Source of the DNA: Microvirga terrestris | Lineage (GTDB): Bacteria; Pseudomonadota; Alphaproteobacteria; Rhizobiales; Beijerinckiaceae | NCBI RefSeq assembly: GCF_015694425.1 | Contig: NZ_JADQDN010000003.1 | Span: 186,001 to 250,000 of the forward strand | Reading direction: 5' to 3' | DNA length: 64,000 nt | Shown here: positions 15,478-23,499 of the stretch, one piece after another | Position numbering within the stretch: the first letter of the stretch is position 1 | Layout of the letters: each line of letters begins with the position of its first letter | The notes under the pieces: generated by a model | The model's input: the letters and a program-made list of their open reading frames with translations, nothing else | Databases searched by the model: none | Told to the model about the DNA's origin: nothing | Made by a program: the position numbers and the translations under genes

Positions 15478-17704
15478 TGGCCGGTGCCCGCCTGCGCCCT
15501 CTGGCGATCAGCTGCCTGATCCGCTGCTGCTTGCGCAGTCGGGAGGCTGCGAGCAGCATTTGCCCGGCCCAACGATAGACATTGCGCTCCTTGACCTGAT
15601 CGCGCATCAGCCGCATGCGCTCGCGCTGCTCCGGCTGCGACATGGTCAGGGCGCGGTTGATGGCCTGCCCCATGGCATGGGCGTTGTAGGGATTGACGAT
15701 CAGCGCCTCGGACAATTCGCGCGAGGCTCCGGCGAAGGCCGAGAGGATGAGCACGCCCTGCTCGTCGTCGCGGGCCGCCACGAACTCCTTGGCGACCAAA
15801 TTCATGCCGTCGTGCAGGCTCGATACGATGCAGAGATCCGCTGCGCGAAACAGCTCGAACACCTCGTCGGGCTCGTGGTGGCGGATGAGGAGCCTGATGG
15901 GCTGGTATCCGTCGCCCCCATGACGCTCGTTGATGTCGCGGGCGAGCGCTTCGGCCTCTTCTTGGAGCAGGCGGTAATTGGCGAGCTTGCTGCGCGTCGG
16001 GGCAGCAACCTGCACGAAGGTGAAGTTGCCTCGCCATTCCGGATTCTCCCCGATGAGCGCGTCGATGGCCTGCATGCGGTCGAGAATGCCCTTGGTGTAA
16101 TCGAACCGCTCGATGCCGACGCCGATCCGCATGTCCGGCGACAAGCCTAAGCGCTCGCGCACGATGCGGCGACATTCCTCAATCGGCTTCTGACCTTCCA
16201 TGGCGGTTGGGGGCCATTCGATAGAGATGGGATAGGGGCGAATCAGGGTCTCCTCGCCGCCGAAGAACACCGAATCCTTCTCCCGGTCGATGCGGCTTTC
16301 CACGAAAGAATCGACCGAATCCAGGAAGTTGTTGCAATGGGCCTGGGTGTGGAAGCCGAGGATCGACGAGCCGAGCAGCCCATCGACGATCTCCTCGCGC
16401 CAAGGGCAGATGCCGAAGGTCTCGGCATTGGGCCAGGGGATATGCCAGAAAGTCACGATGGTCGCATTGGGCAACCGGTCACGGATCATGCGCGGCAGCA
16501 GGGCGAAATGGTAGTCCTGCACCAGGATGATCGGATCCTCGCGCTTGGCCTCGGCCACAATGGCCTCGGCGAATTTCTCATTCACCGAGCGGTAGTATTG
16601 CCAGTCGGCTTCGCGGAAGATCGGCCGCACGAAGGCGATATGGCAGAGCGGCCAGAGGCCTTCATTGGCGGCCCCGTAATAGTAACCGTCCTGCTCCTCC
16701 TCCGACAGCCAGACCCGGCGCAGGGTGTAGGACGGGTGATTCGGCGGGACGGGCACCCGGTCGCTGGCATCGACCACGTCCCGGTCCGCCGTGCCGCTGC
16801 CATGGGCGACCCATGTGCCGCCGCAGGCGCGCACCACCGGCTCCAGAGCCGACACGAGGCCACTTGCGGGAATCTGAAGGGAGATCTCGCCGGTCTCGGT
16901 GCGATTGTGGATGTAGGGCTCGCGGTTCGATACCACGATGACCTCGGAGCCGGACAGTTCGTTGGCCAGCGCCGCTCTTAACGTATCTGGGCTCCAATCC
17001 GTATGAGCGGCATCGATGGTCCGCCGGGAGGATTCCAGCTCCTGGAGCACGTCGCGGATTTCCTTGCCGAGGGGGATGATATTCTCCTCCACGGCCGGCT
17101 GCGCATTGCCCGCGCGGGCGCTCTCCAGCGCCTGCCGGATGGAGGCGAGCCACCGGCGCATGATGAGGGCGGCAATCATGGCAGCGAGCGCCGCCGCCCC
17201 GAAGGCGACGCCGGCAAGGGCCAGGAAGAGATAGTTCCTCGCTTCCCCACCGCGCTGGTCGGCATAGCTCAGATCGTGCAGGACGACGAGGTGACCTGAG
17301 CGCCCGCCTGCATTCAGAGGAAAGGAACTGACCAGAACGTTGTGATCCTGATTCCTGACGGTGGAGAAGCTCTCCGCATCGGAGCGGGAGGCCTCCGTAC
17401 AGGAGAAGGACTTGGGCATGTTGGCCGTCGGGAAACGTAGCTCCTGCCCGTCGCAATACCCGATGGCGAGCACGCGCTCGTCGGAGGCGATGCGCTCGAA
17501 CAGATTGCCGATCTGCTGAGCATCGCTGCGAGCGAGCAGACCGCTGACTTGGTCGCGAACGGAATTGAACACGAGGCGGGATCGCAGCTCGACGTCACGG
17601 CGCGACCATTGCTCCACAAAGGATGTCGCAAAAGGCAGCACGGCCAGGATGACGATGGCCGCCACCAGCATCGCAATGCCGCCAAAGCGCAGGATGATCT
17701 TCAA
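15470..17704 (-). CDS. otsA: Trehalose-6-phosphate synthase with N-terminal membrane sensor-like domain
   Basis: 744 residues, about 270 longer than a typical OtsA. Residues 1-250 are an extra module: TM helix about 7-29, a periplasmic domain about 30-156 with two cysteines (84 and 102), a second TM about 158-182, then a HAMP-like linker and short coiled coil ([17 protein letters not shown]...). The GT20 catalytic domain starts near 254 ([12 protein letters not shown]) with [35 protein letters not shown] and [14 protein letters not shown]. The layout is that of a two-TM receptor with glycosyltransferase output in place of a kinase. The catalytic half should be active; a regulatory role for the sensor is inferred. 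First gene of the otsA-otsB-GH15 operon. A weak EcfG-like element (GGGAC, 17 bases, GTT; 17864-17840) lies upstream. Confidence 0.95.
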   Translation of the reverse strand: MKIILRFGGIAMLVAAIVILAVLPFATSFVEQWSRRDVELRSRLVFNSVRDQVSGLLARSDAQQIGNLFERIASDERVLAIGYCDGQELRFPTANMPKSFSCTEASRSDAESFSTVRNQDHNVLVSSFPLNAGGRSGHLVVLHDLSYADQRGGEARNYLFLALAGVAFGAAALAAMIAALIMRRWLASIRQALESARAGNAQPAVEENIIPLGKEIRDVLQELESSRRTIDAAHTDWSPDTLRAALANELSGSEVIVVSNREPYIHNRTETGEISLQIPASGLVSALEPVVRACGGTWVAHGSGTADRDVVDASDRVPVPPNHPSYTLRRVWLSEEEQDGYYYGAANEGLWPLCHIAFVRPIFREADWQYYRSVNEKFAEAIVAEAKREDPIILVQDYHFALLPRMIRDRLPNATIVTFWHIPWPNAETFGICPWREEIVDGLLGSSILGFHTQAHCNNFLDSVDSFVESRIDREKDSVFFGGEETLIRPYPISIEWPPTAMEGQKPIEECRRIVRERLGLSPDMRIGVGIERFDYTKGILDRMQAIDALIGENPEWRGNFTFVQVAAPTRSKLANYRLLQEEAEALARDINERHGGDGYQPIRLLIRHHEPDEVFELFRAADLCIVSSLHDGMNLVAKEFVAARDDEQGVLILSAFAGASRELSEALIVNPYNAHAMGQAINRALTMSQPEQRERMRLMRDQVKERNVYRWAGQMLLAASRLRKQQRIRQLIARGRRRAPANA

Positions 17705-17894
17705 GACGCTTTTTCCTCAAGAAAACCAATACCTTCATCGAAGCGGCTTGGCGAGGCTCCGCGGCAAGCCGTCTGGAGATTGCTTCGATGGGCGGCCGCA
17801 GGGACGCGGCCGTTGCCCCTGTTATGGGCTCTTGAGCGGAACTTTCCAGGCTTAGTCGGGTCCCAAGGGGCTGTCCGAAGGATCCTTAAACGAA

Positions 17895-17932
17895 AACCGC
17901 GGCCGCTGCTGAATGCAACGGCCGCGGTTCTA
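17895..17932 (-). terminator. Intrinsic terminator after the type I secretion operon
   Basis: An 11-bp perfect stem (AACCGCGGCCG at 17895-17905 with 17919-17929) and 13-base loop, followed on the minus strand by TTTTCGTTT. It lies 24 bases after the HlyD-type gene stop. Confidence 0.85.
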
Positions 17933-17952
17933 AATCGTCTCAGAGGTTGGGA

Positions 17953-19278
17953 TCAGTGCTCGCGGAAGGCGCGGGCGATCTGCTCCTGCATGGGCTTGAA
18001 GAAGTATTCGAACGGGGTGCGCTGGTTCACCTCGACGAAGACTTCGGCCTGCATGCCTGCGATCAGGTGCAGGTTCTCGAGCTTCTTGATCTCTTCCTGC
18101 GGCAGCTCGACCCTGATCGTATAGAAGGTCGTGCCGGTCTGCTGATCCCGCGATACGTCCGCCGAGATGCGGCTGACCGTGCCGTGCAGATCCGGGATCA
18201 TGCGGGCGTTGGCGGCATGTACCTTCACGGTGGACTTCTGCCCGAGCTTAACCTGATCGATTTCGTTCGGAAGAACCTTGGCCTCGAGCTCGAGCTTGTC
18301 GTTCACGGGCACGATGTTCATCACGGGCTCGGCGGGAGAGATCACGCCGCCGATGGTGTGAACATTGAGCTGGTGAACGAAGCCGTCGCTCGGCGCACGG
18401 ATGTCGATGCGCTTCAGCTGATCCTCGGCAGCGACTTTACGCTCAGTATATTCCGCGACCTTGCCCTGGATCTCGCGCAGCTCCTGCATCGCCTCGGCAC
18501 GCATCTGCTCGTCGATCTGGATGATCTGGAACTCGGTCTCAGCAATGCGGCTCTCGGCCTGGGCGACCGCTGCGATCAGCTGGCCACGCTGGCCTTCGAT
18601 ACTGGCGGCATCCCGCTCAAGAGCATTGAGGCGCGTAATCGGGACCAAGTTCCTCTGATAGAGGTCGCGCACACCCTTCAGCTCGTCCACGATCAGGTCG
18701 GCTTCACGGGTTTTCGCCTGCTGCTGCGCCTTCAATCCCCCGATCTCGTCCCGGGACTGAGTGATGCGCTTCTTGAGCTGATCCTTCTGCGCGTCCCGCG
18801 AGGCACGGCGTGCGGTGAACAGGGTCCGCTCGGAAGACATGATCTTCTGCACGGCCGGATCGTTCAGTCGGCCAGCGAACTCCGCTGGCATCTGGACCTC
18901 GGACGTACCGTCACGCTCAGCCTCGAGGCGGGCCTGGCGGCCGATATACTCATCAAGCTGCTTGGACACGACCTGCATGTTTGCGCGGGTTACCGTTTCG
19001 TCCAGACGAACCAGAAGGTCGCCCTGCGTGACCCGGTCGCCTTCCTTGACCTTGAGTTCGCCGACGATGCCGCCGGTGGAATGCTGAATTTTCTTGACGC
19101 TGGTATCGACCACGAACTGACCGCCGGCGACGACGGCGCCGGATAGGGTCGAGGTCGCCGCCCACAGGCCGATGGTTCCGCCGAACAGGGCGATCAGGCT
19201 CACGCCGGCAATGGCGGACTGGCGCAGGATCCGCTGATGGGCGGAGGGTTTCTTCTGGGGAGCTTGAATGACCAACAT
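17953..19278 (-). CDS. Type I secretion membrane fusion protein, HlyD family (PrtE/PrsE-like)
   Basis: 441-residue periplasmic adaptor of a type I secretion system. A short cytoplasmic N-terminus is followed by one TM helix (about 22-43), a barrel-sandwich half (STGGIVGELKVKEGDRVTQGDLLVRLDE), a long alpha-helical coiled-coil hairpin (about 95-290) that reaches the outer-membrane channel, then the second half-motif (IRAPSDGFVHQLNVHTIGGVI) and the C-terminal beta domain. The start codon directly abuts the stop codon of the ABC gene upstream, so the two are tightly coupled. The outer-membrane TolC partner and the secreted substrate are not encoded in the window. Confidence 0.95.
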   Translation of the reverse strand: MLVIQAPQKKPSAHQRILRQSAIAGVSLIALFGGTIGLWAATSTLSGAVVAGGQFVVDTSVKKIQHSTGGIVGELKVKEGDRVTQGDLLVRLDETVTRANMQVVSKQLDEYIGRQARLEAERDGTSEVQMPAEFAGRLNDPAVQKIMSSERTLFTARRASRDAQKDQLKKRITQSRDEIGGLKAQQQAKTREADLIVDELKGVRDLYQRNLVPITRLNALERDAASIEGQRGQLIAAVAQAESRIAETEFQIIQIDEQMRAEAMQELREIQGKVAEYTERKVAAEDQLKRIDIRAPSDGFVHQLNVHTIGGVISPAEPVMNIVPVNDKLELEAKVLPNEIDQVKLGQKSTVKVHAANARMIPDLHGTVSRISADVSRDQQTGTTFYTIRVELPQEEIKKLENLHLIAGMQAEVFVEVNQRTPFEYFFKPMQEQIARAFREH

Positions 19279-21048
19279 TTAACCAACCTCTCGCAGGTTA
19301 GCAGCCTGGGCTGCCGGTGCCTGCTGCGGGCGCACCGGAGCCGGTGTCGCATTGCGTTTCATAACGGATTGCAGAACCTCGTCCCGCGGACCCATGGCCT
19401 TGATCCGGCCCTCTTCCATGATGGCCACCTGATCGACCTGACCGAGAGCGGCCGGGCGGTGGGTGATGACCACGACCACGCCGCCGCGCTTCCTCACCGA
19501 CAGGATAGCCTGGTTCAGGGCCTCGTCGCCGGCGCCGTCGAGGCTGGCATTCGGCTCGTCGAGCACGACCAGGAACGGGTTGCCGTAGAGGGCGCGGGCG
19601 AGCGCAACGCGCTGGCGCTGGCCGCCCGACAGGGAGGCTCCGCCTTCGCCGATGCGGGTGTCGTAGCCGTCTGGCAGGTTGAGGATCAGCTCGTGGGCAC
19701 CGGCGGTCTGAGCCGCAGCGATCACATCGTCCGGCTTGGCGTCCGGCTGGAAGCGGGAGATGTTCTCGGCAACGGTGCCTTCAAACAGTTCCACGTCCTG
19801 GGGCAGGTAGCCGATGTTGCGGCCGAGCGGATCGGGCTCCCACTGGTCGAGGGCCGCGCCGTCGAGGCGGATCTCGCCGCGCAGGGTCGGCCACACGCCG
19901 ACAAGGGCGCGGGCGAGGGTCGACTTGCCCGAGGCGCTGGGACCGATGAGGCCCAGGCCCTGACCGGCCTGCAGCTGAAGGGAAGCCGCCTGAACGATCG
20001 GGAGCGTGGCACCCGGAGCGCCAATATACACCTCTTCCACGGTCAGGGTCGACTTGGGCGCAGGCAGCGGCATACGCTGACCCTGGGCCGGCACGATCGA
20101 CATGATGTGCTGAAGGCGGCGGTAGGCCTGACGGGAGGCGGTGAAGCCCTTCCAGTGCGCGACCGCGATTTCGATAGGAGCCAGAGCACGCGACATCAGG
20201 ATCGAGCCGGCGATCATGAGACCGCCCGACATCTGGCCCTGGATCACATAATAGGCGCCGAGACCCAGGATGGCCGATTGGAGGACCATGCGGAAGACCT
20301 TGGCGAAGGCGCTGATTCCGGCAGACGACTCGCTCGCCATCAGGCCGTCATTGACGTGGCGGACATGAACGTCGTCATAGCGCTTGGCCAGGAAGCCCAG
20401 CATGCCGTTGGCCCGGATGGTCTCCGCATTGCGGCGGCTGGTTTCCGCCATCACGTGCCGCTCGGCGCCGCTCTTGGTCACCTCATAGGACGGCCCCTTG
20501 CTCTTGGCGTCCGTGTAGATGGTCAGGATCACGATGACCACTCCGCCGAACACCGACATGACGCCGATACCCGGATGGATCATGAAGCAGCCGATGAGGA
20601 AGATCGGCAGGAAGGGCATGTCGAACAGGGCCGTGGGACCAAGGCTCGACAGGAAGCCGCGGATCGTGTCGAGATCGCGGATGGGCTGCATGCTCTCGGC
20701 CTGCTTGGCGCCCTTGAGCGGCATCGTGGCCACGAGGTCGAAGACCCGGTGCGACAGGAGCTCGTCGAAGCGGGCGCCGATGCGCGCCAGCATCCGGCTG
20801 CGCAGCATGTCGAGACTGCCGGAGAGCGCAAAGGCCGCGAGTGTAATCAGCGAGAGGCCGATCAGGGTCGGGATGCTCCGGCTCGACAGCACCCGGTCAT
20901 AGACTTGGAGCATGTAGATGGAGCCCGTCAGCGCCAAAAGGTTGACCACCGCCGAAAAGACGGCAACCCCCGTGAATGAGGGAAGACAGGATTTCAGAGC
21001 GTCCTGGACCTCTGTACTTTCTTCCCGATTTCTCGATGCCTGCTTCAT
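19279..21048 (-). CDS. Type I secretion system permease/ATPase (PrtD/PrsD family)
   Basis: 589-residue ABC exporter half-transporter: transmembrane domain about 25-310, then a nucleotide-binding domain with Walker A GPSASGKST, signature LSGGQRQRVALARALY and Walker B LVVLDEPNASLD. There is no N-terminal C39 peptidase or C39-like domain, as in PrtD/PrsD exporters of proteases, S-layer proteins and rhizobial exopolysaccharide glycanases, which recognise an uncleaved C-terminal signal. Energises export through the adjoining HlyD-type protein. The 404-base upstream region is AT-rich and divergent from a coiled-coil protein gene. Confidence 0.95.
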   Translation of the reverse strand: MKQASRNREESTEVQDALKSCLPSFTGVAVFSAVVNLLALTGSIYMLQVYDRVLSSRSIPTLIGLSLITLAAFALSGSLDMLRSRMLARIGARFDELLSHRVFDLVATMPLKGAKQAESMQPIRDLDTIRGFLSSLGPTALFDMPFLPIFLIGCFMIHPGIGVMSVFGGVVIVILTIYTDAKSKGPSYEVTKSGAERHVMAETSRRNAETIRANGMLGFLAKRYDDVHVRHVNDGLMASESSAGISAFAKVFRMVLQSAILGLGAYYVIQGQMSGGLMIAGSILMSRALAPIEIAVAHWKGFTASRQAYRRLQHIMSIVPAQGQRMPLPAPKSTLTVEEVYIGAPGATLPIVQAASLQLQAGQGLGLIGPSASGKSTLARALVGVWPTLRGEIRLDGAALDQWEPDPLGRNIGYLPQDVELFEGTVAENISRFQPDAKPDDVIAAAQTAGAHELILNLPDGYDTRIGEGGASLSGGQRQRVALARALYGNPFLVVLDEPNASLDGAGDEALNQAILSVRKRGGVVVVITHRPAALGQVDQVAIMEEGRIKAMGPRDEVLQSVMKRNATPAPVRPQQAPAAQAANLREVG

Positions 21049-21452
21049 GTCTTCTTTCCATCAGCGCACGCGTGACCGGCGCCAGCTTGATTGCAGTGCC
21101 GCTCCGCAAGGTTATTACCTAGCACAGCGGTGGCCATTTGGCGATGGCTGCCATATCGGGGTTTTGCCCCACGAGAGTATCTCTTCATAGTTAGGCCTAG
21201 CGGCCTATGTTGGCAGTACTCTTATGGGTATTGAGATGCCCCTAAGGTGTCGCTTTCCGTTACGCCACCTGTTGTAACCCTATTATATGTAACTATGTCA
21301 ATAAAAAGTTCTAAATAGATCTTTATCAATGTGCGCAAAGTTACTTTCCCTCTTTGTTTAGAGGGGGTTGCAATGCAGCCAGGAATCTTAACCATAACGC
21401 TTTGGTAAACATTCGTGGTTAATCGTCTGTGACCTGCAAATGAGGTCGCAAT
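21049..21452. promoter_or_regulatory. AT-rich divergent control region (no gene)
   Basis: Longest gene-free stretch in the window. The right two thirds (about 21270-21440) is much richer in A+T than its surroundings. A perfect TATAAT lies on the minus strand at 21287-21282, without a good -35 at 17 bases. TTAACCA near 21388 and TGGTTAA near 21417 form a spaced inverted repeat close to the plus-strand gene; TTAACCAT also resembles a CtrA half-site. AT-rich DNA ahead of surface or secretion genes is typical of MucR/Ros targets in rhizobia. No ORF or RNA gene was recognised. Confidence 0.5.
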
Positions 21453-22313
21453 ATGGACAGCAACAAACGTCTTCAGGATCGCAGCCAAGCCAAGGCAGAG
21501 ATCCGCGCGTCGTCCGACGGTGCCGCTCAGAAGATTGTCTCTCCGGCTAGCGCCGCCCTGGCTGAGGCCATCAAGAGCGCCCGTGAAAGCGCCAAGCCTG
21601 TTCACCCGGCCTCCGAGGCAAAGGCCCCAGATGCTGCCAGTCGTCGGGTCGCTCCGTCCCGGTTCGCCGCCCAAGCGGCCATCGCCCTCCTACTGGTCGG
21701 CGCCGGCTGGTCTGCCTCCTATGTGGGAACGCTCGCCAACCGCGACGCGATCGAGAAGCTGGAAACAGAGACCGCCCGCAGCCAGGAGATTCTTGCGCGC
21801 CTGAGCCGCGATCTTGAGTCCCTCAAGAATACGACCACGGCTTTCAAGGAGATCGAGCACACCGCGTCCACCGCAGCAAATTCGGAACAGGCAAAGCTCA
21901 CCGACAAGGTCGAACGGCTCGCGATCAGCCTCCAGGAGCCTGCCAAGAAGCTCTCATCGCTCGAGGGACGGCTGGACAAGATGGAAAGCCAGATCATGAC
22001 TACTCTGGCAGCTCTGAACACCAAGCCTGCAACACCCGCTGCCCTTCCTGCACCGGCGGCTCCGCCAGTCACCGAGGCCGCAGCCCGTGAAGAGGCACCC
22101 GCGCCGAAGCCGGCCAAGAGCGAACCGGTGGACGGCTGGGTGCTGCGCGAGGTCTATAACGGCGCGGCGCTTGTCGAGAGCCGCAATCGCCGCCTGTACG
22201 AAGTCATGCCGGGCGGCATCCTTCCCGGCGTCGGCAAGGTCGAGGCCATCGAGCGCCGTGGCGCCCGCTGGGTCGTGCTCACCGACAAAGGCTTCATCGG
22301 CACGTATCGCTAA
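21453..22313 (+). CDS. Single-pass membrane coiled-coil protein, conserved C-terminal domain
   Basis: 286 residues, function not recognised. An Ala/Ser-rich cytoplasmic N-terminus (about 1-70) is followed by one TM helix (about 71-92, FAAQAAIALLLVGAGWSASY), a coiled coil (about 98-190, heptad-like with EKLETETARSQEIL...), a Pro/Ala linker (about 195-225) and a compact C-terminal domain (about 228-286: DGWVLREVYNGAALVESRNR...GGILPGVGKVEAIERRG). The last domain looks like a small beta-rich module (WVLxEVYNGxAxVE...) found at the C-terminus of Hyphomicrobiales membrane proteins. It is divergent from the type I secretion genes, so a role at the envelope is possible but unproven. Confidence 0.8.
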   Translation: MDSNKRLQDRSQAKAEIRASSDGAAQKIVSPASAALAEAIKSARESAKPVHPASEAKAPDAASRRVAPSRFAAQAAIALLLVGAGWSASYVGTLANRDAIEKLETETARSQEILARLSRDLESLKNTTTAFKEIEHTASTAANSEQAKLTDKVERLAISLQEPAKKLSSLEGRLDKMESQIMTTLAALNTKPATPAALPAPAAPPVTEAAAREEAPAPKPAKSEPVDGWVLREVYNGAALVESRNRRLYEVMPGGILPGVGKVEAIERRGARWVVLTDKGFIGTYR

Positions 22314-22316
22314 GGC

Positions 22317-22439
22317 TCAATGGGGGATGATCGCCCTCAGGCCATAGACGAGCCCCGCGAACACCGCGAGGCTCGCTCCATAGAGAAACACGAACCAGAG
22401 CAGGCGCTTTGCGCGCGGATGACGCGCTTCGTCCTGCAT
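22317..22439 (-). CDS. DUF2474-type small subunit of bd oxidase
   Basis: A 40-residue single-helix protein: MQDEARHPRAKRLLWFVFLY followed by a hydrophobic stretch and ending GLRAIIPH. A charged N-terminus and one TM helix match the DUF2474/CydX-like peptides encoded after cioAB-type cydAB. Its ATG overlaps the cydB TGA by one base, which argues for translational coupling. Such peptides stabilise the oxidase haems. Too short for ordinary gene finders, but well supported by position and topology. Confidence 0.85.
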   Translation of the reverse strand: MQDEARHPRAKRLLWFVFLYGASLAVFAGLVYGLRAIIPH

Positions 22440-23488
22440 CAGTGATAGCCGTAGCCGCCGCCCGAGATCTCCTCAGCGACCTTGCCGCGGAAGACCCAGT
22501 AGGCGTAGGCCGTGTAGGCGAAGGTGATCGGCAACACGATGGCGAAGCCAACCAAGGCGAAGAGCTGCGAACTGACTGTGTTGGACGTATCCCAGATCGT
22601 GAGGTTCGGCGGCACGTTGTAGGGAAAGAGGCTGACGCCCAAGCCCAGATAGCCGAGCAGGAACAGGCCGATCGTCAGAAAAAACGGACGCAGGTGGCGT
22701 CCCTCCTCCAGATCGCGAAAGAGCCTGTAGGCCACATAGGCGGTGACCAAGGGAATGGGCGCCAGGAAGGCGATGTTGGGCCAGGTGAACCAGCGCGTCT
22801 CGATTTGGCGGCCGAGAAACGGCACCCACAGGGACACGGCCGCCATGGCCACGATGGTGAGGAGCAGGAAGCGCACCGCCATGCGCCGCGCCCAGATCTC
22901 CAGTTCGCCCGTAGTCTTCATCACGCACCACGTCGCGCCCAGAAGCGCATAGCCGAAGATCAGGCTGATGCCGGTGAGCACGCTGAAGGGCGTGAGAAAG
23001 TCAAAGGTGCCGCCGGTGAACTGGCGACCGTCATTGGCGAAGCCCTGCACGAAGGACCCCAGCACCACGCCCTGGAAGAAGGTTGCCAGCAGGGAGCCGA
23101 AGAAGAAGGCGTTGTCCCACAGGAATTTCGAGCGCTCTGCCTTGAAGCGGAACTCGAACGCCACCCCGCGGAAGATGAGCGCGATCAGCATAAGGATGAT
23201 CGGCACGTAGAGCGCCGGCATCAGAACCGCATAGGCCACATGGAACACGGCAAAAAGGCCGCCGCCGCCGAGGATGAGCCAGGTCTCGTTGCCGTCCCAG
23301 ATGGGCGCGACGGAAAACATCATACGGTCGCGCCAGTTCTCGTTGTGCGCGGCCTTGAAGAGAATGCCGACACCAAGATCGAACCCGTCGACGATCACGT
23401 ACATGGCCACCGCGACCGCGATGAGGCCCGACCAGATCAGCGGCAGCCAGAAGGCCAGTCCCTCATATTCCGTCCCAAAGCCGAACAT
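22439..23488 (-). CDS. cydB: Cytochrome bd-type quinol oxidase subunit II (CydB/CioB)
   Basis: 349-residue membrane protein with about nine TM helices. The N-terminal LPLIWSGLIAVAVAMYVIVDGFDLGVGILF, WDGNETWLILGGGGLFAVFHVAYA and the GATWCVMKTTGEL loop are family hallmarks. It partners CydA to oxidise quinol and reduce O2 to water in the inner membrane. It starts 11 bases after the cydA stop and overlaps the DUF2474 gene. Confidence 0.96.
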   Translation of the reverse strand: MFGFGTEYEGLAFWLPLIWSGLIAVAVAMYVIVDGFDLGVGILFKAAHNENWRDRMMFSVAPIWDGNETWLILGGGGLFAVFHVAYAVLMPALYVPIILMLIALIFRGVAFEFRFKAERSKFLWDNAFFFGSLLATFFQGVVLGSFVQGFANDGRQFTGGTFDFLTPFSVLTGISLIFGYALLGATWCVMKTTGELEIWARRMAVRFLLLTIVAMAAVSLWVPFLGRQIETRWFTWPNIAFLAPIPLVTAYVAYRLFRDLEEGRHLRPFFLTIGLFLLGYLGLGVSLFPYNVPPNLTIWDTSNTVSSQLFALVGFAIVLPITFAYTAYAYWVFRGKVAEEISGGGYGYH

Positions 23489-23499
23489 GGTGCCGTCTC

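Noticed and set aside
19237..20979. Open reading frame of about 580 codons on the plus strand
   Set aside because: Antisense to the type I secretion ABC gene, which has complete Walker and signature motifs.
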